The position numbers and the translations under genes are program-made. A stretch of DNA of 64,000 nt from NCBI GenBank assembly GCA_963969495.1, contig OZ018331.1, forward strand, positions 151,525,264-151,589,263, read 5' to 3'. Shown here one piece after another: positions 53,461-64,000 of the stretch (position 1 is its first letter; each line of letters starts with the position of its first letter). The DNA comes from Ceratothoa steindachneri. Lineage: Eukaryota > Arthropoda > Malacostraca > Isopoda > Cymothoidae. The notes below the pieces were generated by a model. That model did not search any database. It was not told where the DNA came from and was given only the letters and a program-made list of their open reading frames with translations.

Positions 53461-56189
53461 GTTTTTCTCCAGAAAGAAATTGGGTATTTTCATGCCATAA
53501 TTCTTGTCACAATTTGTTTCCTGTGGTGGTTATTTTGGATCGAAAGTGTGACCAGTTTCTATAAATACCTTATTTCAATATGTAGTTTGCTCCATGTCTC
53601 CATCAGATGAATCATTATTCATATATATTGGCTCTTTAAGGTTTTTGTGTGGCCCTTCAGGTTTCAGGACTTGGGCTGGTACCACCAGCCCTTCTCTCCT
53701 TTAGTTGTTCCTTCCTTACCTACCCTCTCTTATCCTATTATTAACATTGACCTTGTCCTTAAAATGATAAAATTACCATTAAAATATCCTTACTTGAATT
53801 TTTGGAATAATCTGCTGCTGTTCCTGAGGTGAGGGTGGGCCCAATTCAAGTTAACACTTAATTGCAAACTCCTTCTCATGCTCTTATTCTTTTCTCAATG
53901 GCGTTTTAGTTTTTCAATGTCTCAATTCTCCATTTCCTACTCCCCATATCAGTTCCTTTTATAATGCTATTGTATAAGGTTTTTAATAGCCTATTTCTCT
54001 TGTTTTTTCTTCCACCTTTACTTCTTGTTCTTCTAAAAGTGAAGCTAAGAACTACTGGATTTCATTTTGTAGCTGGTGACTGCTGAAGATACATTTTCTT
54101 GCTCTTACTGCAGAAGATATTAACTGGGATGTTTATACGAGTGAATTGTCATCGTTGAAATTTGTGAAATATTAAACGACTTTCTTTTGAAGTGTCTTTG
54201 TGTGGTGCTCCTATAACTATTCACGGTCAACTCATTCTTTTTCTTTGGTTTTCTGCCTTTTTTTTATAAATACAAGGATCTTTCAAATTAAATTTTAAAC
54301 ATTTGTGTTTTCTTAGGTCCCATGAGGTAATTATTAATTCCTGAAAACTTCTTGTTCATTGAATTTGCCTAAAATGATGATGGTTCTTTCAGAAATATTA
54401 ATTTTTTTCTTTTAGTTTTAGAAATTAAGTGAGCAGTTTCCTTCTTGCATCGTGGATCAAGAGTCTTATATTTTAAAGGATGATTGGGTAGAGGTGCAAT
54501 TTCAATTTATATGCCCCACCGACTTTAAGTTTGCTTCCATCATCCTGTACATTTTATACATGCTTTTTACCTACGTTTTCTAAATCTATTCCCAACTTCA
54601 GTATTAATGTTGTCATACTTATTTCTCTCCCTACAAGGGGATAGATATCGTGAGTAGTAACATAGGTAACAATACTGTAGCTAACATCTGGAGGATTGTG
54701 CGCCCTCTGTCTCAACCCTGTAGTAGGTGGATCTGTTGCTATATATCTTCCACACTTTTTCACTTCATCTTTACAGATCTTACAAACTTAAGGGGGTTGA
54801 GCTGTCCCTATTGGTTTCCACGGGATTTAGTTTTGTTTTTATTTTCTTTCTCTTGAGTCTAAATCCTTGTAGTAGCTAGAGTAATGGTAGTGATGGAGTG
54901 CAGTTTAGCGCATTTCTCTCAACAGCTCTCCGATGATTCACTAGAGCCTTCTATGATGGAAATTCAGTCGTTCTCTCAGTTTATATGGAGAAAAGAGGGC
55001 GATTATGTTGTATCAGTGACTGGTTTTATAGTACTAATGGAACCATACCAATTTGTTTGAACCTTTGATATATCGCAAGTTTTCCAATTTTCTAAATAAC
55101 CAAAAATATTTTGAATCTTTTATTGGTGAAATATGAGTTGAAAGGATTGCTATGGTGCTGTCCATTCTACCTCTCGGGGAGGGGGCGGGGGGCATTTCAC
55201 AACTTCACTGTAATTTTGAATTGAGAATTATACTTGTTCCTCGAGGTTTTCTCTGTGAGCCCTGAGAGTTAATTTCCGTTGTGAAGGTGGGTTTGTCTGC
55301 TCTTGCAACCCGTTTATTCTTGTCTCCTCAATTTAGAGGTTTCATTACTCATGAGTCTTTTTCCCACGACCGTTCCTCCTTTTCTCCATAAGATTGATTC
55401 GAGAGTCGTTTAGGAAGGAAACCTTATTTTTCTTTTAGTGCTATTTTGTTCCCCATTTGTTCTCATTCTGCTCAAGGCCAAAGGTTTAGCTTAGATCATT
55501 CAGGCTCGATGTATCCGCTCCGCTCTGCAATTCAGCCGTTCAACGTTGATCCTGAACTTGTCCAAAGGATTTCTTTTTTCACCTTTCATTTCCCAACCAG
55601 GAGGTAAGATTTTTAAAACAAATTCTTTGCTGTCTTTGTGTAATGGGTGAGTCGTCAATTTTAAAGTTCAGGGGTTGTTTGTTGAAGCGAGTGTATAATA
55701 TAAAAAGGGTTTCTTGCCTATTTTGGTATCGCGTTAATTTTTTATAAATATTACAAGTGCACTTCCTTTTGTGGCAGTTTCTGTCAACACAAAAATAAAG
55801 TTAGTAATACTTCCATTTAGATATTGTTCTTCCCCCATTAACTTCGTTTGTTGGTTCGGTTTTATTTTGAAGGAGCAACTTCTTTTCCACCATTAATAAA
55901 TTGGTTTCTCTTCTCAATTTTTCTAGTCCGCGTGATTTTTTTTTTAAGGTTCACTTCAGAATGAATTTAGCAATAAAACTTCTTATGCACAAGATTCTTC
56001 TAATATTTTGCAAGCTTGTATTTATAATTACGTCTCCTCATCTATTAGTCATTACTATTATTTTGTGATATTTTATAGTCTTCAAGATGGCTACAAGTGA
56101 TTTTTTTTTCCCATTGTAGCTCATCAGGCTATTGCAACATGTCCCAAATTTGGGGGAAATTTAGATGATAATTGAGTTTTTCGTTGCAG
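53461..56189. other. No gene recognised (T-rich)
   Basis: AT-rich, strongly T-rich plus strand with many pyrimidine tracts. No domain-bearing frame and no clear repeat. It could be distal 3' UTR, intron or intergenic sequence. Confidence 0.5.
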
Positions 56190-56261
56190 ACTTTCATCTC
56201 TCCAATTCGACTGAAGAGGATGGTCTAAACTTCTTGATTCAAGATTTGGTTGCCATGGCAG
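56190..56261 (+). CDS. Candidate 72-nt exon (possible alternative hnRNP M 3' end)
   Basis: TTTTTCGTTGCAG precedes a 72-base segment followed by GTGAGG. Read in phase 1 it is open (DFHLSNSTEEDGLNFLIQ...). The phase equals that at the end of the RRM3 core exon (46,103), and a second acceptor at 56,501-56,502 (GTGCACAG) continues the same frame to a TGA at 56,562-56,564. No known domain. It may be an alternative terminal exon, part of another gene, or chance. Confidence 0.25.
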
Positions 56262-57059
56262 GTGAGGTTTTCAAAATATTATGGGAGAGGGGTGTTGTTC
56301 CGTGAATACTCTCTTTAAGTTTCACTTTTTTGGCTACCTTAGGTGGGTTGATGTCTAGTGGAATGGCTTAGAAATGGTAGTTTAGGCCAAGCGATTGTAT
56401 CCTTTGGGTCTGTGTGTACATACCGCCTCTCTTTAGTCGCAGTGCTTTGTTTTCTCTTCTGTAGTTTTTCTGATATGTGAGACTGATTGGTTTGGTGCAC
56501 AGGCTATGGAAGCAGTCAAGTGAGAGATGAATCTATTGCTTGTGTGGTGGGTCGATTTCTTTGATTACACAAAAAAATCCTGTTTCTAATGTGATACAAA
56601 ACTTTGGTTTTACTTTACGGAAGTCTCGTAATGCGTGGGCGTTGGTTATATTCCCGTTTGTAGGTTGTGAAGAGCAACAGTAGAGTTTGAGTGATTTTGG
56701 CATATCAATTAGAAGTCCAGTTTTATCCTTAATCTTTTTGAATTTCAAAATTTCTTGCTGTTACTAAAGTCTTAGATCTTATAAGCAATGTGTAAAAACA
56801 TTCTATACACCTTATCCAAGAATGTAGTGTGGATAATCCAAAGTTGAGACTTTCTTTAATACCTGGGTGTCGAAAAGCCTCATCTAGCAAGTTCATTTGT
56901 TTGGGGATACATCCACAAATGCTGCAACATTGAAATGAAAATGTTATTGTTGATAGAGAAGTTGCAACCTTACCATCAATCATTGTAATGTTAAGTGAAT
57001 GTTAATAGTTTGGGGGCGAAGTAATTGGATGTTTTTTGGCAGATTATCCTCTTTTTTTT

Positions 57060-58041
57060 TTTATGCTAGTCACATGTTTCCTTCTGAAAGGAGAATCTCA
57101 GAGGCCGGCAATATAAGATAGAGGATGCTTTTGAATTTTTCCACAAAATGATTATGTAGGTCTGTTGCTGTAATCTCAATTGGTACATGACGGGTCATAA
57201 ATTTAGAATTCTCATTTGCAAGAACTCTTTCGCTTTTCAATTCAAAGTTTTGCTTGTAAACTGATTGTCCTGTTGATCGATCAAAACCAATTTTTTCCAT
57301 GCAAAGTTAGATTCTTCTTGAGTTTTCCAATGTCAAATGAGTCGGCTTCTATAATGCGCTTTGCAGTGTGATCTAATAAAGATTGAAGGCTAACTTCGGC
57401 TGAGGATTCAGTGAGTAGTCACTCTGTGACCGGAGAGGGATAACAGACTTTCTTAGGTTCTCTGACAATATTATATGGGGGATACAAATCAACACCTTTA
57501 CTTTTGGCTCCATTTCTCAAGCGCTGGTAATTTCGCTTTGATAGGGAGCAATCAATCCTTAATACTAAGGCATCATTAGCAGAATATAAATGCTTTTTTG
57601 ACATGCTACCCTGCACCTCCTTGAATGACTTGTAGATGGAGCTTTTAATGCTGCAAATCTTAGCCTCTCTGTTGTAACAACTCTTAACTCTGCAGTCTTT
57701 CTCATTTTTGTTCTGACTGAAGCCTCTTGAAATTCAACATAAGGGCGACCAGCTTTCAAGAGATGTGAAATAAGGGGAGAAATTATTTCATTTGAGAACC
57801 ATTCTTGATTATTTTAAAGGAAAGTGTTCTATTCCGTTTTACTGATTGCCACTTCTGGCGAAGATTCTTAGAAAAAATTCACGACTGCAGCTTCTAATTG
57901 TTCAGGACTATAATTTAATTGCTTTTCAGTCAATTAATTAAGTAAATAGGACTTACACTTAGTGTCTGAGAAGCCGCACAAATGTTTCCTAACCATAGCT
58001 TCCGTCAACTCTTCAAAAAGATCTTGATTTGTCGCACTCAT
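57060..58041 (-). pseudogene. Decayed gene of unknown function (minus strand)
   Basis: From an ATG at 58,041-58,039 the minus strand reads MSATNQDLFEELTEAMVRKH, then passes stops and frameshifts but stays protein-like for about 320 codons: SFKNNQEWFSNEIISPLI, LLKAGRPYVEFQEASVRTKM, YSANDALVLRIDCSLSKRNY, GVDLYPPYNIVREPKKVCYP, then SSAEVSLQSLLDHTAKRI and IGFDRSTGQSVYKQNF. Breaks lie near 57,925, 57,870, 57,610 and 57,416. The style (GRP start block, YP motifs, GFD-SG-Q-YKQ) recalls large multi-copy uncharacterised gene families seen in arthropod and cnidarian genomes, possibly transposon-derived, but no family could be named. Confidence 0.5.
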
Positions 58042-59719
58042 ATTGTGCTGATTATAAATCTTGCAAATCTGGAAATGGATAGAATAATGTTAACATTCTC
58101 CCTGCCATCATTTAGTAGCAATTTATTTTACTTATAACAGGTTCTTAACATGTAAATGAAATAAATAATGCATGTCAGGTTTACAGCTTTTCATAGCTAT
58201 TTATTTTAAAATTCAAATGGTAGATATTGTTAAAAAACTATGCATTTTTATTGACAGCATTACTTGTATTAAATATCATTACAAATGTGAATTAACTATT
58301 GCAATATAAAATTTTGAGTGTTATGAAATGATATCCTACCATATGTTGTGCCTACTTCTGATATGAAAGTAATAATGAAAAGCAACACGTCTTACGACTC
58401 TGCAGCTTGCTTCAGTAAATCAGACTAATCAAGTTTGACTCTCTTTTGCCAACATATTGAACTCGGACAAGTTTATTCATGGAAAGGATATTGTTAAACA
58501 TTAGGAAAGAAATAAAAACTTCTAAAAATGCTATTTTATGAACTTCATTTCTTCACTTTTGTCCCACTTCTGGCCCACTGTGCACTGTTAAGAAAACTCC
58601 AGACTGGCAGATATGCATGCCCTCATTAGTTTTCCTATTTTTATGGCTTTTTAAAAAGTTTTTTAGCCAAAGCGGGGTGATTTTGAGTGCCTCCTCCCCC
58701 ATGTATAAATTGTGCTGTTTTCAGTAATTAAGTTTTATGAAGTTTGATCCTACTATTCATCTTTCTTCCCTCCCCCCCCCCCTCATTTCACTTGCTCTCT
58801 CTATCCTTTTGCCGAGTCTTGTACACCCTTCAGGTTTTCTCCCGAGTAGCAATGCCCCCGTTAAAAATTTATGACAAATGGGTCGTCCTGTTTTCCAGAT
58901 GGTCAATGGTCCCGCACTGATGTGACAATTACTTCGTATTGAGGAATTCTCTCCGTTCCTCTTACTTCGTGGATTTCCCCTTGAACGAGCTGGCTGTCCC
59001 GATCCAATAGGAAAACCATTAATTTTTCCTCTTCATCTTGTGAATTGTTGATCTATTGCAAGATTACAAATTAAATTATTGAAGATATCTTGTATCTCGT
59101 CCCCGTCCATATACCACAACTGTCCTCCAAGTCTAGATTCACAAGTAGTTTTTTTCGTAGGAGAGAAAGTGGAATGCAGATTTGGGTCCTACTGAGTGGA
59201 CAAGCTTCGGCTTTCTTTCAGGGTCAACCGCAACTGCTCTGAGGCATGGTCGGACGATAAAAAAAAAGCAGCGATTAGTGGAGTACTCAAGCATGTCAGA
59301 TATGGTAGAGGTGGAAAGTGTCGCGAGACAAACTGTGTCAATTTTTATGGCTGGATAGATCAAGTTTTGAAGAGGGTGTCTGCCAGCTATTGCTCATTAA
59401 GGCATATTGGTCCGACCGAGCAAATTTGGTAAAAGCTTCGTTGCCAGGAACCCCTCATTTCTTAAGTGATGAAGAAAACGTAAGAGCTACCCTATACGGT
59501 GAAGAAAAAGGAGCATCGAGGCAGTCTGCAACGCGACGCTGGGGGGAGCCATCGGTAAACCGGGCCGTGTTCGAAGGCATTGGGCCGGTTGCTTCCTCAG
59601 GGTAAGGATTAAACCCGCTCCTTGATCTTGCATTAGGGGCCTTGGCCTGATCTTTATTTCTATATGCGAAGGTTGGCACAAGGCGGGGGAGGGGGGTCCG
59701 TCCTATCATTGAGAATACG
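58042..59719. other. No gene recognised
   Basis: AT-rich sequence with a C run near 58,773. Short frames at 59,139-59,605 on both strands have no recognisable domain. It ends where the next I-group copy begins. Confidence 0.5.
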
Positions 59720-59874
59720 CCGTGGTCCCAAATGGCGGCGCCGGGCCTCCAAGCACCTCTTACAGTGCGGGCAACTGGGAGAGGTGGTGAGCTATTGCGT
59801 CCGGTGTTCCCCTGGAACATCAACGGAGCCACCCTCGGGCAGCTCAACCGAAAAAATGGAGGTCCCCCAACCCT

Positions 59875-62037
59875 GTGCTTGCACAGGGGACCCTCCATAT
59901 TTCTCTAACCGGAGAGGAGGCTTACTCCTCTCTATCGCCTACGGGTGCAGGGGACTCCCCCTCACCCCCTTCTCTGGAGGTGCTTTCGGGCACCTCCCTT
60001 TTTCCGGCGGCAGTCCCCTTTTCTTTCCAAGGGGACTGCCAAGAAAGGCAGCCGATTCCCATCGAAGTGGCTCGGTAGGGCAAACCTCCTTAGAGGGGAG
60101 AGGGAAGCCAGGCCCCTTCGGTCGCTTTCCTCAAAAGACCTGCTGGCAAGAATATTAAACCTTGCCGGGGTTAAGGCCTGTGCCTCCCCACAAAAGACTG
60201 TTGACGCTGCCAAGGGGACCTGCGATGTCCTGGGAGGGAATGGCCAACTGGAGGCCCCTCCTGTGATAGACATGGTCCTTGAGGAGACCCAGCCTCAGAC
60301 GGTAGGGCCTTCCATGGGAGGGAATCCGGGCTCGGCGCCAAGCACCGAATCCGAATCCGCCCCTATGCAGGGTCCTCCTCAAAGGGCTGAGGGCTCGAGG
60401 CAGTACAAGGAGGGGAGGGATCTCCTCCGACAGGTGCCCCTACGACTACCAGGACCTTCTCCATTTCGGAGAGGGACCTGGCTGAGGCCGGCCCATCTGG
60501 CATGGGGGCTTCTGGCGGCGGAGGTGAGAAGCGGGTTCATTCCCCGCCCACCTCTCCAAGAAAGAAAAAGACAAAGAAGACTCGGGGCTCCTCTCCATCC
60601 GCGGGGACGGATGGGTCTGCTGCCACTCTGGCATGCGACCGAGCCAAGATCGGCACATCTGCCTCCCCGGTTGCGGAGCCCCTGACTAATACTAAGAGTG
60701 CACAGGGTGGAGCCTCGATGACATCGGGGCACCTGATTCAGAGGTTACCTGGCGTTTTCGAGCCTGCTGGTTTCAAACGCTTCCTCGTTATTCGCTCCAC
60801 TGATGGCACCATGTTGTCCAAGGGCAACATGATCCATCAGAGGAGAGGATTAGCTAGTGCAATTGGTAGAGAGCCGAAGGTGACCCGTTTCTCGGACGGG
60901 GGCTTTCTGGCGAAGCGGCGAATACCGCCGAGGCGGCCAAGATAAGTGCTCTTCGGACACTTTATGGCACCCCGGTGAGTGTGACGCCGCACTCTACCAT
61001 GAACTTTGTGAAAGGAGTAGTTTATGCGAGGGAACTCGTTGACTACTCCATTGAGGACATCACTCTAGAGCTGGCTGACCATGGGGCGGTCAAGGTCGAA
61101 CGTGTGATGAGAAAACAGGGGGGGGCCTCGAGACCCACACCTACACTCTTCGTCACGTTCGACTGTGACAAGCTTCCTGAGTCGGTTGGTACCGCTACCG
61201 CGTGAAGGCATTCGTACCACTGCTGCGGCGGTGCTATTACTGTCACCGCTTCGGTCATGTAGACGTGCAAAGTCGGGGTCACCCGAAGTCTGTGTAAATT
61301 GCTCCAAGGTCGCACACGATAAGTCCAACTCGTGTGTGGCCAAGTGTGTCAATTGCGGAGAGCCGCAACCTGCTTCTTCGAAGCAATGTGGTGCATATCT
61401 CCTTGAGAAAGAAATCCTGGCCGTTCAGGCCCAGGATAGACTCTTATTCCGCGAGGCTAAGGACTTGGTTGTGGCGCGCCCGGCTCTGCCTGGGACGTCA
61501 TATGCCTCAGTAGATAGAAAGGCACCCTCTGCTCCTGGCCCATCCAGGCCAACGAGCACGGTTGTTTCTGCGGGCTCTACCCAACCGGGGCGCTCCGCTG
61601 GTAAAGCTGGCGGCAAAAATGGTTCATACCCAGCCCCGGCTAAAACCAGGGCTCCCCCCTCTTCCCCCACCGTGACCGTTTCCCGCAAGGCGAAACGGCC
61701 ACGCGCCTCCACCGAGTCGTTAGACTCACAGGAGGCAACACCCCTGAAGATGGTCGCTAGGCCATCTTCGGGGGTTCCTAAAGCTGTCCCCCCAAAGGAG
61801 GACAGCAACAAAGGAGCTTCGGCTCCTTCGCCCACGCTCCGAGGTGGAGCGAGTGGCTCGGAGACGGTGGTTCCTCGAAAAGAGGACCCCCCGCCTCCGA
61901 AGCCGCAACGCCCGCCTAAGGTTTCGAAGTGGAGGGAGGAAAAGACTCGCATGGTGAGCCCAACCTCCCCCAATAAGTCGTCGAAGGCGACTGTGCCTTC
62001 AGCACTTTGTCGAGCCAACAGCGCTTTGTCCGGCTAA
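59875..62037 (+). pseudogene. I-group ORF1 (copy 6), several frameshifts
   Basis: The same gag-like protein as copy 2 with breaks near 60,040, 60,400, 60,910 and 61,185. The first zinc knuckle is truncated by a small deletion (CYYCHRFGH passes straight to the following Arg-rich block). The second and third knuckles (VCVNCSKVAHDKSNSC, CVNCGEPQPASSKQC) remain, although His in the third is now Gln. The C-terminal tail is open to the TAA at 62,035-62,037. Confidence 0.85.
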
Positions 62038-62129
62038 CAGCTCCCGGGGTTCTGCCCCTGGAAAGCGTACGGCTATTCCCGTGAGGGTCTTCAGTTCGAG
62101 TACGGCCCCCGCGTTACCTCCGAGCTAGG

Positions 62130-64000
62130 CCTGGAGTGCATATTCCTTCAATGGAATTGCCATGGACTCCGGGCCTACTGGGAGGAGCTGCGGAGGCTCG
62201 TCTCGTCTCATTCCCCGTTAGCTATCTTTTTGCAGGAGACCATGCTAGGCGCGTGCCCCCTGCCAACCCTCCCGGGGTATAAGGGTCTTGCAACCCCACC
62301 ACCGCGGGATGGCCGGGCTGGGGGATGCGCGGTTTACACCCGGTATGACGTCTCCGTTCTTCCTTTCTCTTTATATACCTCCTTTCAGGCAGTGGCTGTG
62401 CAGCTGCACCTGGATAGGAGGTATACTATCATTTCTGCGTACATTCCACCGTCAGCTGACTTCGACGCGGGGAACTTCCGCCGCGTCGTGGCACGGTTGC
62501 CGAGGTCCTTTCTCTTGCTTGGAGATCTGAACAGAAGGCATCCTCTCTGGGGAGATTACTCCATAAATCCCAGGGGACAAGTCCTTGCCAATCTGATCGA
62601 AGAGCTTGAGATGGGTGTCCTAAACGTGGATGAGTTTACGCATCACTGTCCGAGAACCGCTTCATTTTCTTGCCTTGACCTATCTTTGTGCTCTTCGGTT
62701 GCACAGCCTGATTTTGATTGGGGTGTGGTCGATGACTTCCATGGTAGTGATTACTTTCCCATGCAACCTCATCGCCGTGGGCCTGACTACTATTCCTAGG
62801 ACGTCTGGCCGTTTTGCACGCCGACCACTCCCATGGTGGTCGGCCGAGTGTGAGACGGCCCTCAAACAGAAGCGTTATGCCTACATGCGCTATAGGCGCC
62901 GCCCGAACGATTTCACTGTCGCTGACTTTCGTCGGGCTAGGGCTAGGTTCTGGTATATTTCGAAGCACGCCCGCCGCTCTTCTTGGCGGGCATACGTGTC
63001 TTCACTTAACGGAAAAGCCCCTTTAGCTGAGGTGTGGAAGCGAGTCAACGGATTCGGGGCAAGTTCTCGCAGGACTCCCCTCCCGTTCTCCAGGAGAATG
63101 GGAATGCAATCTCGGACCCATGGTCCGTGGCGGAATCCTTAGCGACCGCTTTTTCCGCATTCTCTAGCCGTGATGCTGCTCCGCGAGCATTCAATGAACG
63201 TCGTGATGTCGGGGAAGGCCGCCGGCTGGACTTTACCTCCAGAGGCGGAGAACCCTTCAACGACAGTTTAACTTGAGTGAGTTGCGTTCCGCCCTCGCTT
63301 CGTGCGCGGACACCGCCCATGGTCCGGACGATGTCCCGTACGCCATGCTTCGACACCTGGGTGAGCGAGGCATGGCCTTTCTGTTAGATTTGTTGAACAG
63401 GATCTGGGTGGAGGGTCTTCTCCCAGACTCCTGGCGAATCGCTACTGTGCTCGCCTTTCGCAAGCCGGGGAGAGATCACTCTACTCCGGGTGGTTTCCGC
63501 CCAATCTCTCTAACCTCTTGCGTGTGCAAGTTGATGGAGAAATTGGTAAATGTTAGATTAGCCTATTTCCTGGACAGCGGAGGCCATCTGTCTTCTTCAC
63601 AGTGCGGCTTCCATAAGTTCCACTCCACGTCGGATGCTCTGCTCCGACTGGAAAATGCCGTCTGCGAGGCCTTCCTTTGTAGACAGCACTACGCCACGGT
63701 GTTTTTTGATCTGGAGAAGGCCTATGATACCGCATGGCGATTCGGTATCATGGAGACTCTCCACACGATGGGGGCGAGGGGACGCCTCCCAATGTTTATA
63801 TCTGAATTTTTGCGAGATCGTCGATTCCGCTTACGGGTGGGGGGAGCGCCCTCCGGCCCAAAGGAGCAGGAAGAGGGTGTCCCGCAGGAAAGTGTCCTCA
63901 GTGTCACACTCTTTGCCCTGAGCATCAACGGCATCACCTCGGTGCTGCCGGAAGATGTTCTCGCTACGCTCTACGTGGACGACCTTTCGATCTCTTTTGG
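62130..64000 (+). pseudogene. I-group ORF2 (copy 6), internal deletion, runs off edge
   Basis: The endonuclease is open from the QWNC motif region (FLQ, then WNCHGLRAYWEEL) to SDYFPM near 62,763, where His of the SDH catalytic motif is Tyr. About 152 bases are then missing relative to copy 2 (between CCCAT and GCAACCTC), shifting the frame. The RT follows with further frameshifts (near 63,050 and 63,270), FFDLEKAYDTAW, and ends at the YVDD box (LYVDDLSISF) at the window end. Confidence 0.85.

Larger units (their letters stand above)
59720..64000 (+). mobile_element. I-group element, copy 6 (5'-truncated, cut by window end)
   Basis: The similarity to copy 2 begins at GTGGTCCCAAATGGCGGCGCC in the 5' UTR (copy-2 position about 31,637) and continues to the RT YVDD region at the window edge. 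It is very similar to copy 2 but has its own indels. Because it keeps the ORF1 codon (AGA at 61,437-61,439) where copy 2 has TGA, the two are separate insertions of a recently active family. Confidence 0.92.

Noticed and set aside
59139..59605. Possible small gene before I-group copy 6
   Set aside because: Open frames on both strands of fewer than 100 codons, with no domain, no splice-supported continuation and no repeat match.

Overview
The window is eukaryotic and reads as an arthropod genome, probably a crustacean. It holds one spliced host gene with GT-AG introns, buried in non-LTR retrotransposons of the CR1, L2 and I groups, with SINEs, mariner debris and small inverted-repeat elements around it. 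The crustacean placement is inference from repeat content; no rRNA, tRNA gene or species marker was seen.

Layout. 1-2770: 3' part of a decayed CR1-like element (CR1-C). 3.0-5.0 kb: a palindromic element, a mariner transposase remnant, a tRNA-derived SINE and a ~295-bp two-part tandem repeat. 5.3-6.0 kb: three more SINE pieces. 7.0-11.5 kb (minus) and 15.0-19.5 kb (plus): two copies of one CR1 family (CR1-A), facing each other as a ~4.4-kb inverted pair. The spacer holds two short inverted-repeat elements with 8-bp target duplications and a truncated CR1-B copy. 19.5-23.5 kb: CR1-B with an inverted 5' fragment, a precise antisense insertion of its own 3' end, and an open RT frame. 24.0-26.2 kb: two CR1-A fragments. 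26.2-29.4 kb: a broken I-group element. 29.5-30.1 kb: an L2-like 3' end.

The host gene runs from 30,393 to 52,715 (+). Nine exons join in perfect frame into 454 codons with three RNA-recognition motifs and a Gly/Met-rich linker, the layout of hnRNP M (Drosophila rumpelstiltskin, vertebrate HNRNPM/MYEF2). The N-terminal exon(s) were not found. Its first visible intron carries a nearly complete 6.9-kb I-group element (31,219-38,133) with a perfect 16-bp target duplication, a poly(A) tail and only three nonsense mutations in its two long frames, next to an older relative. Another intron carries a 1.6-kb minisatellite plus an RNase H fragment of the same family. The last intron carries a decayed full-length copy and a 3 x 120-bp tandem repeat.

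53.5-59.7 kb is mostly AT-rich and unannotated. It has a possible alternative 3' exon pair and a decayed minus-strand gene of unknown function (57,060-58,041). A sixth I-group copy runs from 59.7 kb off the right edge.

How the genes work together: CR1-A and CR1-B follow the ORF1 + endonuclease/reverse-transcriptase plan. CR1-A ORF1 is an esterase-type (SGNH) protein. The I-group element encodes a gag-like protein with three zinc knuckles and an endonuclease-RT-RNase H-zinc knuckle polyprotein. All six I-group copies lie on the plus strand, four of them inside introns in the sense orientation of the host gene.
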